Origin: CAWFKW01 sp963816535
GTDB taxonomy: Bacteria; Bacteroidota; Ignavibacteria; Tepidaquicellales; OLB5
Assembly: GCA_963816535.1 (NCBI GenBank)
Contig: CAWFKW010000003.1
Coordinates: forward strand, 992,001 to 1,056,000
DNA length: 64,000 nucleotides
Direction: 5' to 3'
This document shows positions 1 through 7,438 of the stretch, piece by piece. The notes under the pieces are model-generated. The model made no database searches and was not told the DNA's origin. It saw nothing but the letters and a program-made list of their open reading frames with translations. The first letter of the stretch is position 1. Every line of letters starts with the position of its first letter. Made by a program: the position numbers and the translations under genes.

Positions 1-930
1 GTCCACCGTTTTCTTGCTTTTTGTAAAAGCCGGCGGATCGATAACAACCACATCAAATTTTTTCCCTTCTTTTTTGCAGCGCCTTAAGAACCCGAACACG
101 TCAAACCTGAAATATTCGGCGGGCGTGCTGAAACCGTTGAGTTCGAAATTGCTTTTGGCGTTATCAACTTCAGTCTGCGATATGTCTACAAAAGTAACTT
201 CCGAAGCGCCGGCATATGCGGCGTGCAGGCCGAAGCCCCCTGAATTGCAGAACGCATCAAGCACTGATTTTGCGGGAGTAAGCTTTTCGATAAATTCCCT
301 GTTATCGCACTGGTCGAAATAGAAGCCTGTCTTCTGCGCTGTATCAAACTTAACTTTATACTTTATCCTCCCGTCGTCAATAATTTCTTCGCCGATACTT
401 CCCAGGTAAACTTCGTCTTTCACTTCAAGACCCTCAAGAACGCGGAAGTATGTATCGTTGAGCGTGAAGATATTTTCAGCCTCAAATTCGGTCTTAAGCA
501 CCTCGACTATCGTATCGATATTCTTCTGCATGCCAAACGAATAAACCTGCAGAACGTAAGTATCGTTATACTTATCGATTATTAACCCGGGCAGGAAATC
601 GCTCTCGCTGAAGGAGAGCCTGTACGACTTTCTGCGCGGATACATTTCTTCCCTCAAAGCCATCGCATCTGTAAGGCTTCGGAAAATATATTCATAAAAA
701 TCCCCGTTGTAATGCTTGCCAAGCATCCTTCCCGCAATCAGTGAATTTTTATTGTACAAAGCGTGACCAACCATCTGGTTTGACGAATCATAAACCTCGA
801 TTATGTCGCCGTTCTCGGCTTCGCCTCTTAGTCTCTCGACCTCATTGCTGAACACCCAAAGGTGCCCCTGCAGAAGCCGTCTCTCTTCGAACTTCTTGAG
901 AATTAATTTTGCAGTTTTAGTAGTAGTCAC
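1..930 (-). CDS. rlmI: Class I SAM-dependent rRNA large-subunit methyltransferase (RlmI-like), 3' end cut by window edge
   Basis: Reading the minus strand from a GTG at 930 gives 310 uninterrupted codons that run off the left edge. An N-terminal PUA-type RNA-binding region (about residues 1-75) is followed by an RlmI-family methyltransferase domain. Visible motifs are TGFYFDQCDNR at 201-211, the SAM loop VLDAFCNSGGFGLHAA at 223-238 and DPPAFTKSK at 298-306. The family methylates a cytosine at C5 in 23S rRNA; the exact target here is not known. The usual motif is TGFFLDQRxNR, so Cys replaces Arg at position 208, a small departure. The gene lies 17 bases downstream of the DUF302 gene and is probably co-transcribed with it. 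No strong ribosome binding site precedes the GTG, but no upstream alternative start fits. Confidence 0.9.
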   Translation of the reverse strand, partial: MTTTKTAKLILKKFEERRLLQGHLWVFSNEVERLRGEAENGDIIEVYDSSNQMVGHALYNKNSLIAGRMLGKHYNGDFYEYIFRSLTDAMALREEMYPRRKSYRLSFSESDFLPGLIIDKYNDTYVLQVYSFGMQKNIDTIVEVLKTEFEAENIFTLNDTYFRVLEGLEVKDEVYLGSIGEEIIDDGRIKYKVKFDTAQKTGFYFDQCDNREFIEKLTPAKSVLDAFCNSGGFGLHAAYAGASEVTFVDISQTEVDNAKSNFELNGFSTPAEYFRFDVFGFLRRCKKEGKKFDVVVIDPPAFTKSKKTVD

Positions 931-947
931 AGTATTAAAAAGTAAAA

Positions 948-1334
948 TTAAACGTTATAAAGAACTTTTGATAGTTTGCCGGAAACTTCTTCCGCTACGG
1001 ATGTTAAATTCGAATTGCCGACTGATTGCATTGCAACCATCGGGTCAATAGTTGATACTTCCACTGTGCCGTCTTCCAGTTCCTGGACTACAACGTTGCA
1101 CGGAAGCATTACTCCTATGTTTCTTTCGGCTGCCAGCGCCCGGTGCGCTAAAGGCGGGTTGCAGGCCCCAAGAATCCTGTATTTCCTGAACTCGACGCCA
1201 AGCTTTTTCTTAAGCGTTTCTTTGACGTCAATTTCCGTAAGAACCCCGAAACCTTCTTTTTTAAGTTCTTCGACGGTCTTATCGACCGCTTCTTCAAAAC
1301 TAAGGTTTACTTTCTTGCTGCGATGATAATTCAT
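948..1334 (-). CDS. DUF302 domain protein
   Basis: A 128-residue soluble protein without a signal peptide. The layout matches DUF302: an N-terminal strand and helix (SFEEAVDKTVEELKKEGFGV), then LGVEFRKYRILGACNPPLAHRAL in two pieces (key residues GACNPP and AHRAL), then GVMLPCNVVVQE and a C-terminal TIDPMVAM. The function of DUF302 is not established; members form small dimeric domains, sometimes near redox genes. The two cysteines, in GACNPP and LPCNVV, are characteristic positions. It sits 64 bases after the class V aminotransferase and 17 bases before the methyltransferase, all in one direction. The family call is confident; no role can be given. Confidence 0.85.
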   Translation of the reverse strand: MNYHRSKKVNLSFEEAVDKTVEELKKEGFGVLTEIDVKETLKKKLGVEFRKYRILGACNPPLAHRALAAERNIGVMLPCNVVVQELEDGTVEVSTIDPMVAMQSVGNSNLTSVAEEVSGKLSKVLYNV

Positions 1335-1398
1335 AAAAAAAGCACCCTTCCTATGGTCGTCACAAAGATATAAATACCTAATTTAAATATAAATGCAC

Positions 1399-2544
1399 TC
1401 AAAAAGAATTAAGCGATTCGGCAAGAAGCTCCGCATCTTTGAAATTGTTGTAAATATGGGGGGAAAGCCTCAAATAACCCTCCCTGAGAGCGATATATAT
1501 TTTTCTTTCTTCCAGTTTCTTCTGTATTTCCCTGTTTAAAGACTGGTCCACATGCGAAAAAATGAGTATGTTAGAGCGGTGGTCGGGGTTGAGATCGCTT
1601 TCAATCCTGTATTTTGTTTTATCAAGGTTCTCGATCAGCCTGTCCTGTATCTGAAGAATGTGTTCATATATGTTTTCAATCCCCAGCTCTAAAAACCATG
1701 AAATGGATTCATTCATGCCTATCATCCCCAGGGTGTTCAAAGTAGAATTCTCGTATGCGCTGCCGGTATCTTTAAAATCAAGCTTGTAATTCAGAAAGTG
1801 ATCGAAATCGTAGTTAACGCTTGTAGTGCCCATAAAAGTCGGGTTAATATAATCTCTGTACTTTCTTGAAATATATGTGAAGCCTGTTCCCGCAGGCGAC
1901 ATGAGCCATTTTTGATTTCCCGAACAAAGATATTCTATACCTGATTCCTGCACGTCGATGGGGCAGATACCGGTCGCCTGTATCGCGTCAACCACAAGAA
2001 ATATATTATGCTTTCGGCAGAACTCGGCTATGCTCTTCACATTATACCTGTATCCCAGAAACTGAACATAACTCAGGTTGAATACCCTGATGTTGTAATC
2101 GATCAGCGCTCTTTTTATCACCGTTTCGTTTGCATATCCCTTCGACGACGCTATCGTCAATACTTTTGCTTTGCCAAGCGCTTCCTGGTTAAGCCATGGA
2201 TAAACCACAGCGGGGAACTCTGAATCCAGGAACGCGACTTTGTTATCGTTCGGCGCAAACTTGATACCGTTCGCGAAAATATTAATGCCGTGCGTAGCGT
2301 TGGACGTTATTATAATATCATCTGCCGACGCGTTTATTAATTTCCCGCACGTAGTTTTGAGCTCAGCGATCATATCCATGTTGAACAGGCTCAGGTTAAG
2401 GTAATCGTTAGTGAACCTTGACATGAAGTCCGTAAGTTTGTTTACTACTGTAAGCGGGTAAGGCGTATAATGCGCTGCGTCAAAATAAATGAACTTCTCC
2501 AGAAAGGGAAACTGTTTGCGAATTTGTCCGTGATTATCCAGCAT
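1399..2544 (-). CDS. Class V aminotransferase-fold PLP enzyme
   Basis: A 381-residue fold-type I PLP protein of the cysteine desulfurase/isopenicillin N epimerase superfamily. The PLP-binding aspartate is in FLVVDAIQATG (D186) and the Schiff-base lysine in CSGNQKWLMSPAGTGF (K212). SNATHGINIF (about 81-90) matches the phosphate-contact loop. The C-terminal small domain ends in YLRLSPHIYN, normal for the family. No conserved persulfide-accepting cysteine loop of IscS or SufS is visible, so desulfurase activity is unsupported; the substrate is unknown. It starts 12 bases after the stop of the cystathionine gamma-lyase-type gene, so the two are probably an operon, which suggests a link to sulfur amino-acid metabolism (inference). 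Confidence 0.85.
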   Translation of the reverse strand: MLDNHGQIRKQFPFLEKFIYFDAAHYTPYPLTVVNKLTDFMSRFTNDYLNLSLFNMDMIAELKTTCGKLINASADDIIITSNATHGINIFANGIKFAPNDNKVAFLDSEFPAVVYPWLNQEALGKAKVLTIASSKGYANETVIKRALIDYNIRVFNLSYVQFLGYRYNVKSIAEFCRKHNIFLVVDAIQATGICPIDVQESGIEYLCSGNQKWLMSPAGTGFTYISRKYRDYINPTFMGTTSVNYDFDHFLNYKLDFKDTGSAYENSTLNTLGMIGMNESISWFLELGIENIYEHILQIQDRLIENLDKTKYRIESDLNPDHRSNILIFSHVDQSLNREIQKKLEERKIYIALREGYLRLSPHIYNNFKDAELLAESLNSF

Positions 2545-2556
2545 TAATTAGTGTCC

Positions 2557-3720
2557 TCAGTTTTTTATCAAGTTAACGGCGTTTGTAACGTCTTCAAGCA
2601 GGTCTTCGGCGTCTTCGATGCCGACAGAAAGCCTTATCAGCCCATCGGTGAGACCGAATTTTTCCCGTTCCTCTTTCGGAACGGCGCCGTGAGTCATGCT
2701 CACGGGATGGCACGCAAGGCTTTCGACTCCGCCTAGGCTTTCAGCTCTGGCAAAAATTCTAAGCCCGTTAAAAAAGGCCTTCGCATTTTCCAGAGAACCG
2801 AGGTCCAAAGATACTATCCCTCCGAAACCGGTCATCTGTTTTTTTGCAAGTTCGTGCTGCGGGTGCGACTCCAGCCCGGGATAAATAACCCTCCTAATTT
2901 TATGAGAATAATCCCGTTCAAGCTCTTTTGCTATTATTGTCGCGTTCTCATTGTGTTTCTCCATTCTCAGGGCCAGCGTCTTAGTGGCTCTGAGGACAAG
3001 GAACGCGTCAAACGGCGAGGGAACGGCGCCAACGGAATTCTGAATGAATTTCAGCTGCTCCGCGATTTTCTCATTGCTTGTTATCGCCGCTCCGCCGATT
3101 ACATCGCTGTGCCCGTTGATATATTTGGTCGTGCTGTGAAGAACTACGTCGCACCCAAGCACCAGCGGCCGCTGAAAGTAGGGGCTCATAAATGTGTTAT
3201 CAACAACTGATATCAATTTATTCACGCCGGCAATGTCCGCAATCATTTCAAGATCTGTAAGAGTAAGCATCGGGTTCGAAGGCGTTTCCACATAAATCAT
3301 TTTGGTGTTTGGTTTCAGCGCCTTAGTGATGTTATCATGATCAGAAGTATCCACCCACGAAAATTCAAGTCCGAACCGCCTGAATATCCTATCAAATATT
3401 CTGAATGTGCCGCCGTAGACGTTACTTGTTGCAATTACATGGTCTCCGCGGCCAAGGAGCGTTGCAACAGCGTCTATAGCGGCCATTCCGCTTGAAAAAC
3501 AAAACCCGTATTTGCCATTCTCCAGCGCGGCGAGGTTCCTTTCCAGCGCTGCCCTGGTTGGGTTTATAGTCCTCCCATAGTCGTATCCTTTTGATACGCC
3601 GAATGCTTCTTCGGCATACGTGGAAGTACTGTATATAGGAACGGATACCGCCCCGGTTGTTAGCTCAGGCTCCTGGCCTGCATGTATCGCCTTAGTAGAG
3701 AATTTCATAGCTTTATACAT
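2557..3720 (-). CDS. Transsulfuration PLP enzyme (cystathionine gamma-lyase / gamma-synthase family)
   Basis: A 387-residue Cys/Met metabolism PLP enzyme of normal family length. Recognisable blocks are YDYGRTINPTRAALE (about 46-60), FSSGMAAIDA (75-84), ETPSNPML (145-152), VVDNTFMSP (172-180) and the PLP lysine in HSTTKYINGHSDVIGG (K199). Members split or form cystathionine, and sequence alone cannot separate lyase, synthase and methionine gamma-lyase. With a cystathionine beta-synthase 1.5 kb upstream on the same strand, cystathionine gamma-lyase in reverse transsulfuration (homocysteine to cysteine) is most likely. A second ATG at codon 5 (MKFSTKAIHAG) fits the usual family N-terminus and may be the real start. 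Confidence 0.9.
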   Translation of the reverse strand: MYKAMKFSTKAIHAGQEPELTTGAVSVPIYSTSTYAEEAFGVSKGYDYGRTINPTRAALERNLAALENGKYGFCFSSGMAAIDAVATLLGRGDHVIATSNVYGGTFRIFDRIFRRFGLEFSWVDTSDHDNITKALKPNTKMIYVETPSNPMLTLTDLEMIADIAGVNKLISVVDNTFMSPYFQRPLVLGCDVVLHSTTKYINGHSDVIGGAAITSNEKIAEQLKFIQNSVGAVPSPFDAFLVLRATKTLALRMEKHNENATIIAKELERDYSHKIRRVIYPGLESHPQHELAKKQMTGFGGIVSLDLGSLENAKAFFNGLRIFARAESLGGVESLACHPVSMTHGAVPKEEREKFGLTDGLIRLSVGIEDAEDLLEDVTNAVNLIKN

Positions 3721-3742
3721 CCCCGCAAAAGCGGGGATCCCG
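3721..3742. repeat. Small palindrome CCCCGC-AAAA-GCGGGG
   Basis: A 6-bp perfect inverted repeat with an AAAA loop directly upstream of the transsulfuration gene start. Related GC-rich palindromes occur at 51281-51295 and as CCGGCAAAAGCCGG near 37935-37948. It is a REP-like element rather than a terminator, since no T-run follows in the direction that would matter. Confidence 0.6.
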
Positions 3743-3833
3743 TTACATTTATTGACTTAGATTTACATTATCCTTATTTGCTTTTACCAAATATTTTTGC
3801 TTGCTCCTTGCGGTCTCTTTTTAGTACAATGAA

Positions 3834-4463
3834 TTTTTCTCACAGAGACTACGGAGACATTATATAATTCTTATTATTCGCCTCTTTGGTTGAAATTTTT
3901 CTCGCTGAGAACACGGAGACATTATATAATTCTTATTATTCACCTCTTTGGTTAAAAAAAAACTACATACTATGTTATTTCTCCGTGCGCTCTGTGTGAA
4001 ATGCTTTTCTGCTTCGAACAATGAAATCTTTCTCACAGAGACAACAGAGGCATTATATAATTCTTATTATTCGCCTCTTTGGTTGAAATTTTTCTCGCTG
4101 AGAACACGGAGACATTATATAATTCTTATCATTCACCTCTTTGGTTAAAAAAAAACTACATACTATGTTATTTCTCCGTGCGCTCTGTGTGAAATGCTTT
4201 TCTTCTTCGAACAATGAAATCTTTCTCACAGAGACAACGGAGACATTATATAGTTCTTATTATTCGCCTCTTTGGTTGAAATTTTCTCACTGAGAACACG
4301 GAGACATTATATAATTCTTATTATTCACCTCTTTGGTCAAACAAATCAGATGTATACTTTTTCACACTTTAATTTTTTCTCCGTGCGCTCTGTGTGAAAT
4401 GCTTTTCTTGTTCAGAACAATGAAATTTTTTTCACTTTCTCTGAGAGCTCTGTTTGAAATTTC
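3834..4463. repeat. Tandem array of MITE-like 193-bp units flanking the GxxExxY gene
   Basis: Three near-identical units begin at the CACAGAG words at 3841, 4034 and 4227, a constant 193-bp period; a short degenerate fourth unit ends near 4463. Each unit opens with TTTCTCACAGAGACAACGGA and closes with CTCCGTGCGCTCTGTGTGAA, imperfect terminal inverted repeats of about 20 bases. Inside, the block ACGGAGACATTATATAATTC is itself repeated about 70 bp apart, followed by CCTCTTTGG. Spacers between units read TGCTTTTCTxCTTCGAACAA. No transposase is inside. The short open frames in this stretch are produced by the repeats and are not genes. This accounts for most of the gene-free stretch 3721-4495. 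Confidence 0.9.
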
Positions 4464-4495
4464 TTTGTCACTTTAAATAGAAATCCACTTTAAAA

Positions 4496-4870
4496 CTAAT
4501 TGATGATCCTATGGATTCCATCTGTCAACACCTTGACATTGAAGTTTATTAATAGCCCTAATTTTAAATGAGTTAGCCTCAAATATGTCAAAGTTTGTTT
4601 AAAGTTAACCGCTATAAGATTTTCCACCGACTTCAACTCTACGATAACAGCATTTTCGACTATCACGTCCGCGTTAAAACCAATACCGAGTTTTACATTG
4701 TCATAATAAACATCAACTGGCTTTTGCCTCTCAAATGCCAGGCTGGCTTTCCTGAGTTCGTAACATAATGCTTCTTCGTAAATTGATTCAAATAATCCCG
4801 GTCCAAGTTCTTTGTGTATCTTTATGCAAATACCTATAACCTTTTCTGTAAGCTCATTAATCTCCATCAT
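4496..4870 (-). CDS. GxxExxY protein (PD-(D/E)XK-like, PF13366 family)
   Basis: A 124-residue protein matching the GxxExxY family throughout: HKELGPGLFESIYEEAL carries the naming motif G-LF-E-SI-Y, followed by ELRKASLAFERQKPVDVYY, then FNADVIVENAVIVELKSVE and a C-terminal LTYLRLTHLKLGLLINFNVK. The D...ELK spacing (NADVIVENAVIVELKS) resembles a PD-(D/E)XK nuclease core, so nuclease activity is a family-level hypothesis, not shown. Starts at one of two adjacent ATGs. Both sides carry CACAGAG/CTCTGTG inverted repeats (3834-4463 and 4953-5143). A decayed second copy of its C-terminus lies at 9106-9213, also between related repeats. It interrupts an otherwise coherent transsulfuration gene set. 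Confidence 0.9.
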   Translation of the reverse strand: MMEINELTEKVIGICIKIHKELGPGLFESIYEEALCYELRKASLAFERQKPVDVYYDNVKLGIGFNADVIVENAVIVELKSVENLIAVNFKQTLTYLRLTHLKLGLLINFNVKVLTDGIHRIIN

Positions 4871-4952
4871 ACTTACCTTTCTTAAGTTGTTTCCCCCGGA
4901 GAAATCGTCAAAAACAGTTCTTTCAAAAGTTGTATACTAATGATCGTCTTAA

Positions 4953-5143
4953 TTCACGCAGAGTTACACAGAGCCATTTTTTATTTCTCTGTAGCCTCTG
5001 CGGTCCCCGCATGAAATACTTTTCTTTTTAGTACAACGAATTATTCTCACAGAGGCCACGGAGACATCATATTACTTTTATTATTCTCCTCTTTCGTCAA
5101 ATTCCTAATTATATCTTTTTTCTACGTGCGCTCTGCGTAAAAT
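4953..5143. repeat. MITE-like repeats on the 5' side of the GxxExxY gene
   Basis: Two elements. The first, about 4953-5018, is a hairpin-like unit in which CACGCAGAG and ACACAGAG are answered by CTCTGTAG and CTCTGCGG. The second, 5041-5143, is a shortened version of the 193-bp unit on the other side of the gene: it opens CACAGAGGCCACGGAGACAT and closes TACGTGCGCTCTGCGTAAAA, but lacks the internal duplicated block. With 3834-4463 these bracket the GxxExxY gene. This is the only notable content of the gene-free stretch 4871-5179. Confidence 0.8.
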
Positions 5144-5179
5144 GCTTTTTGCTCTTACTTGAAAAAAAATCTTTTAGGT

Positions 5180-6538
5180 TCAAATAAAATCAAGTACATC
5201 ATATCTTGTTAGTATGCCGATTATCTTTCCGAACTGGCTCACAAGTATCGCCGGCGATTTTTTCAGGCTGGCTATGCCTTTTTTAATATCGTCGTTCTCA
5301 TCAACAACCGGATAAGGCTTATCCATAACTGCGCTTATTTTTTTCTCAACGGTTCCCGGATTTACAATTATCTTTCCCATTACGACCGCTTCTTCAAGCG
5401 AACCGGCAGGTATGCCGTCATTCAAAACAGGGATCTGTGAAATATTATATTGTTCAAATTTGTTAAGCGCTTCGGAAATCAGCTCATCTTCGTTAACTGT
5501 AACCAGGTTCGGGAGTCCCCCGGCAAGCTTAGTCTGCAGGGCAACCCCAACTGTTGTCTTATCTTTTTCAAGCAGCCTTTTCTGCCGCATCCATTCATCT
5601 GAGTGATGCTTGGTCAGATACCTTTCGCCAGTATCGCAAACTATAAAAACCACAAGGCTGTTTTCATCCAGGTTTTTGGCCACTTTGAGCGCGGCACATA
5701 AATTCGTGCCCGTGCTTCCGCCGCAAAAGATTCCTTCTTCACGCGTAAGGTTCCGCGACATATGGAACGAGTCTTTATCGGTCACATTTATTATTTCGTC
5801 GATGTAACGGAAATGCACATTCTCAGGCAGCATATCCTGCCCGATACCTTCCACAAAATAAGGCGTGCCTTCGGTGACTATCCCGGATTCTTTATACGTT
5901 TTGAAAATTGAACCGTACGGATCGGCCGCAATAACTTTTATATCAGGATTTTTTTCCTTCAGAAATTTTCCGACGCCGCTCATTGTTCCGCCAGTTCCTA
6001 AGCTGGCGACAAAGTGCGTTATCTTCCCGCCGGTCTGTTCCCATAATTCAGGGCCCGTGGTAAGGTAGTGCGCCTCCGGATTTGCAGGGTTGTTATACTG
6101 ATACATAAAAAGAGAGTTAGGCGTCTCATCTGCAAGCCTCTTTGCAACGCTTACATAATGCTCGGGGGTATCATGTTTAGCGGTCATCGGACAAATAACG
6201 ACATCGGCCCCAAACGCGGTCAGGTATCTTCTCTTTTCAGCCGAAACTTTATCCGTCATGACAAAAATCGATTTGTAGCCAAGAACTGCGGCTGCGATAA
6301 CCATTCCAATCCCTGTATTTCCGCTTGTCGCTTCGATGATCGTCCCGCCGGGTTTGAGCAGTCCTTTTTTTTCAGCATCTCGCACCATGGCAAGCCCAAT
6401 GCGGTCTTTCACGCTGCCGCCCGGGTTCATCGATTCCATCTTGGCATACACCGGCGCTTTGAATCCCCTGGTAAGCTTATTAAGCTTTACGAGCGGCGTA
6501 TTGCCGAAGAGCTCTAAAATGTTGTCGGCTACTCTCAT
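5180..6538 (-). CDS. Cystathionine beta-synthase (PLP domain plus CBS pair)
   Basis: A 452-residue fold-type II PLP enzyme. The PLP lysine lies in MNPGGSVKDRIG (K44), the substrate loop is EATSGNTGIGM and the phosphate-binding loop is ASLGTGGTMSGVGKF. After about residue 330 come two CBS motifs: VTVNEDELISEALNKFEQYN with ISQIPVLN, then a second unit ending GIILTRYDVLDFI-like (IIGILTRYDVLDF). A plain cysteine synthase stops near 310 residues; the regulatory CBS pair favours cystathionine beta-synthase, condensing serine and homocysteine. Together with the gamma-lyase-type gene downstream it would make cysteine from homocysteine. Stand-alone cysteine synthase activity cannot be excluded. It is separated from its partner by the GxxExxY repeat locus. 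Confidence 0.88.
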   Translation of the reverse strand: MRVADNILELFGNTPLVKLNKLTRGFKAPVYAKMESMNPGGSVKDRIGLAMVRDAEKKGLLKPGGTIIEATSGNTGIGMVIAAAVLGYKSIFVMTDKVSAEKRRYLTAFGADVVICPMTAKHDTPEHYVSVAKRLADETPNSLFMYQYNNPANPEAHYLTTGPELWEQTGGKITHFVASLGTGGTMSGVGKFLKEKNPDIKVIAADPYGSIFKTYKESGIVTEGTPYFVEGIGQDMLPENVHFRYIDEIINVTDKDSFHMSRNLTREEGIFCGGSTGTNLCAALKVAKNLDENSLVVFIVCDTGERYLTKHHSDEWMRQKRLLEKDKTTVGVALQTKLAGGLPNLVTVNEDELISEALNKFEQYNISQIPVLNDGIPAGSLEEAVVMGKIIVNPGTVEKKISAVMDKPYPVVDENDDIKKGIASLKKSPAILVSQFGKIIGILTRYDVLDFI

Positions 6539-6578
6539 TCAGATTTTAAAATCGAAAATTTTGTAATACTATGGTTAT

Positions 6579-6631
6579 GGGCTAAAGCCCGATAATTTTT
6601 TTAGCCTTAATCCCCGACCTAAAGGTCGGGG
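6579..6631. repeat. REP-like double palindrome, copy 1
   Basis: GGGCTAAAGCCC (6579-6590) is followed 21 bases later by CCCCGACCTAAAGGTCGGGG (6612-6631) and the word GCTATTG. The same composite with nearly the same spacing recurs at 16599-16651. It lies between genes and is a dispersed palindromic family rather than a gene-specific terminator. Confidence 0.85.
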
Positions 6632-6676
6632 CTATTGAAAAAATTTAAATGCAGCTTCTTATCCACCATCTGGCGC

Positions 6677-6931
6677 TCAGGGCGACGATGTTTTCAAATA
6701 CACATCCGGATTTACATTTTCCATATATCTATCCGGATTTGCAATGCCTGTGAATCCGAATTTCCTGTACAATTCATGCGCATCCCTTGTAAGCAATATC
6801 CATCTTCTGAATCCTTTGAAATCGGGGCGCTTCATAATGCATCCCATCAGCCATTTTCGCAAGTCCCCTGCAACGGTGCAGTTCCAGTATGAACACATCA
6901 GATAACCGTTTTTTTGTTCTTCAAAGATCAC
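6677..6931 (-). pseudogene. Truncated GNAT N-acetyltransferase remnant
   Basis: The 84 codons preserve only the C-terminal half of a small GNAT acetyltransferase: RKWLMGCIMKRPDFKGFRRW, then LLTRDAHELYRKFGF and NPDRYMEN, typical of a family about 140 residues long. The N-terminal strands and the Q/RxxGxG/A acetyl-CoA loop are missing. What stands in their place (MIFEEQKNGYLMCSYWNCTV) contains a fragment resembling the SYW motif that normally occurs near the N-terminus, which suggests an internal deletion. Its start overlaps the stop of the secreted protein at 6928 by four bases. Probably inactive; expression of a short peptide is possible. Confidence 0.65.
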
Positions 6932-7350
6932 TTCGGTCTACCGTTTATTAAAACCATTGTTACATAGTTTGACGCGACTTCACTCCCGTCTTCCCTGAGC
7001 AATCTTACTTTATAATATCCTTCAGACGGGAAATTAATCCCCGCAAAAAAAATATAATTCCACTTTGGTTCCACATCGAACTTATGCGTTCCGGAGGTAA
7101 CGAAACCGTCCGATTCCACTTTTTCGACAACTATGCTAACCCGTTTTTCTTTGATAGGGCCTTTGGTCCTGACCATTACGGTGATAGAATCCCCTCCCGG
7201 TCCGATGCCGAAAGTATTTGTTAAACCAACTTCTGTGCCGTTCTTATATTCCCTGCAGAAGTAAATTGTGTCGCCGGTTAAATTCTGACCCGATACGTTT
7301 GCAGCAAGGGAAAAAAGAACGAACAAAAATAAACCATATTTCTTTTTCAT
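6928..7350 (-). CDS. Small secreted protein of unknown function
   Basis: A 140-residue protein with a clear signal peptide: MKKKYG, then a hydrophobic LFLFVLFSLAANVSG, probably cleaved before QNLTG. The remaining 120 residues are predicted strand-rich (TIYFCREYKNGTEVGL, VSIVVEKVESDGF, YYKVRLLREDGSEVASNYVT), consistent with an Ig-like sandwich; no family was recognised. Location is probably periplasmic or outer membrane. No lipobox or type IX sorting domain is visible. It lies between lysS upstream and the GNAT remnant downstream, with 88 bases to lysS. Confidence 0.7.
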   Translation of the reverse strand: MKKKYGLFLFVLFSLAANVSGQNLTGDTIYFCREYKNGTEVGLTNTFGIGPGGDSITVMVRTKGPIKEKRVSIVVEKVESDGFVTSGTHKFDVEPKWNYIFFAGINFPSEGYYKVRLLREDGSEVASNYVTMVLINGRPK

Positions 7351-7438
7351 TCCCGCCTCTGTTTTGAAACCCCGGAAAATATTTATTCCTCTAAAGTATA
7401 AGTCTGACCCGGTAACAAATAAGAATCAATCCCTTCCT

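Noticed and set aside
14..322. Plus-strand frame at the left edge
   Set aside because: It is antisense to the well-supported methyltransferase, whose motifs are unambiguous.
948..1326. Overlapping plus-strand frame of 116 codons
   Set aside because: It is the complement of the DUF302 gene and has no features of its own.
3682..4148. Plus-strand open frames of 61 and 66 codons across the repeat array
   Set aside because: Both are created by repeat sequence, have no family features, and repeat their own content.
3834..4463. Could the regular 193-bp array be a CRISPR?
   Set aside because: Whole 193-bp units are repeated including the parts that would be spacers, and each unit has terminal inverted repeats. 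No cas gene is present.
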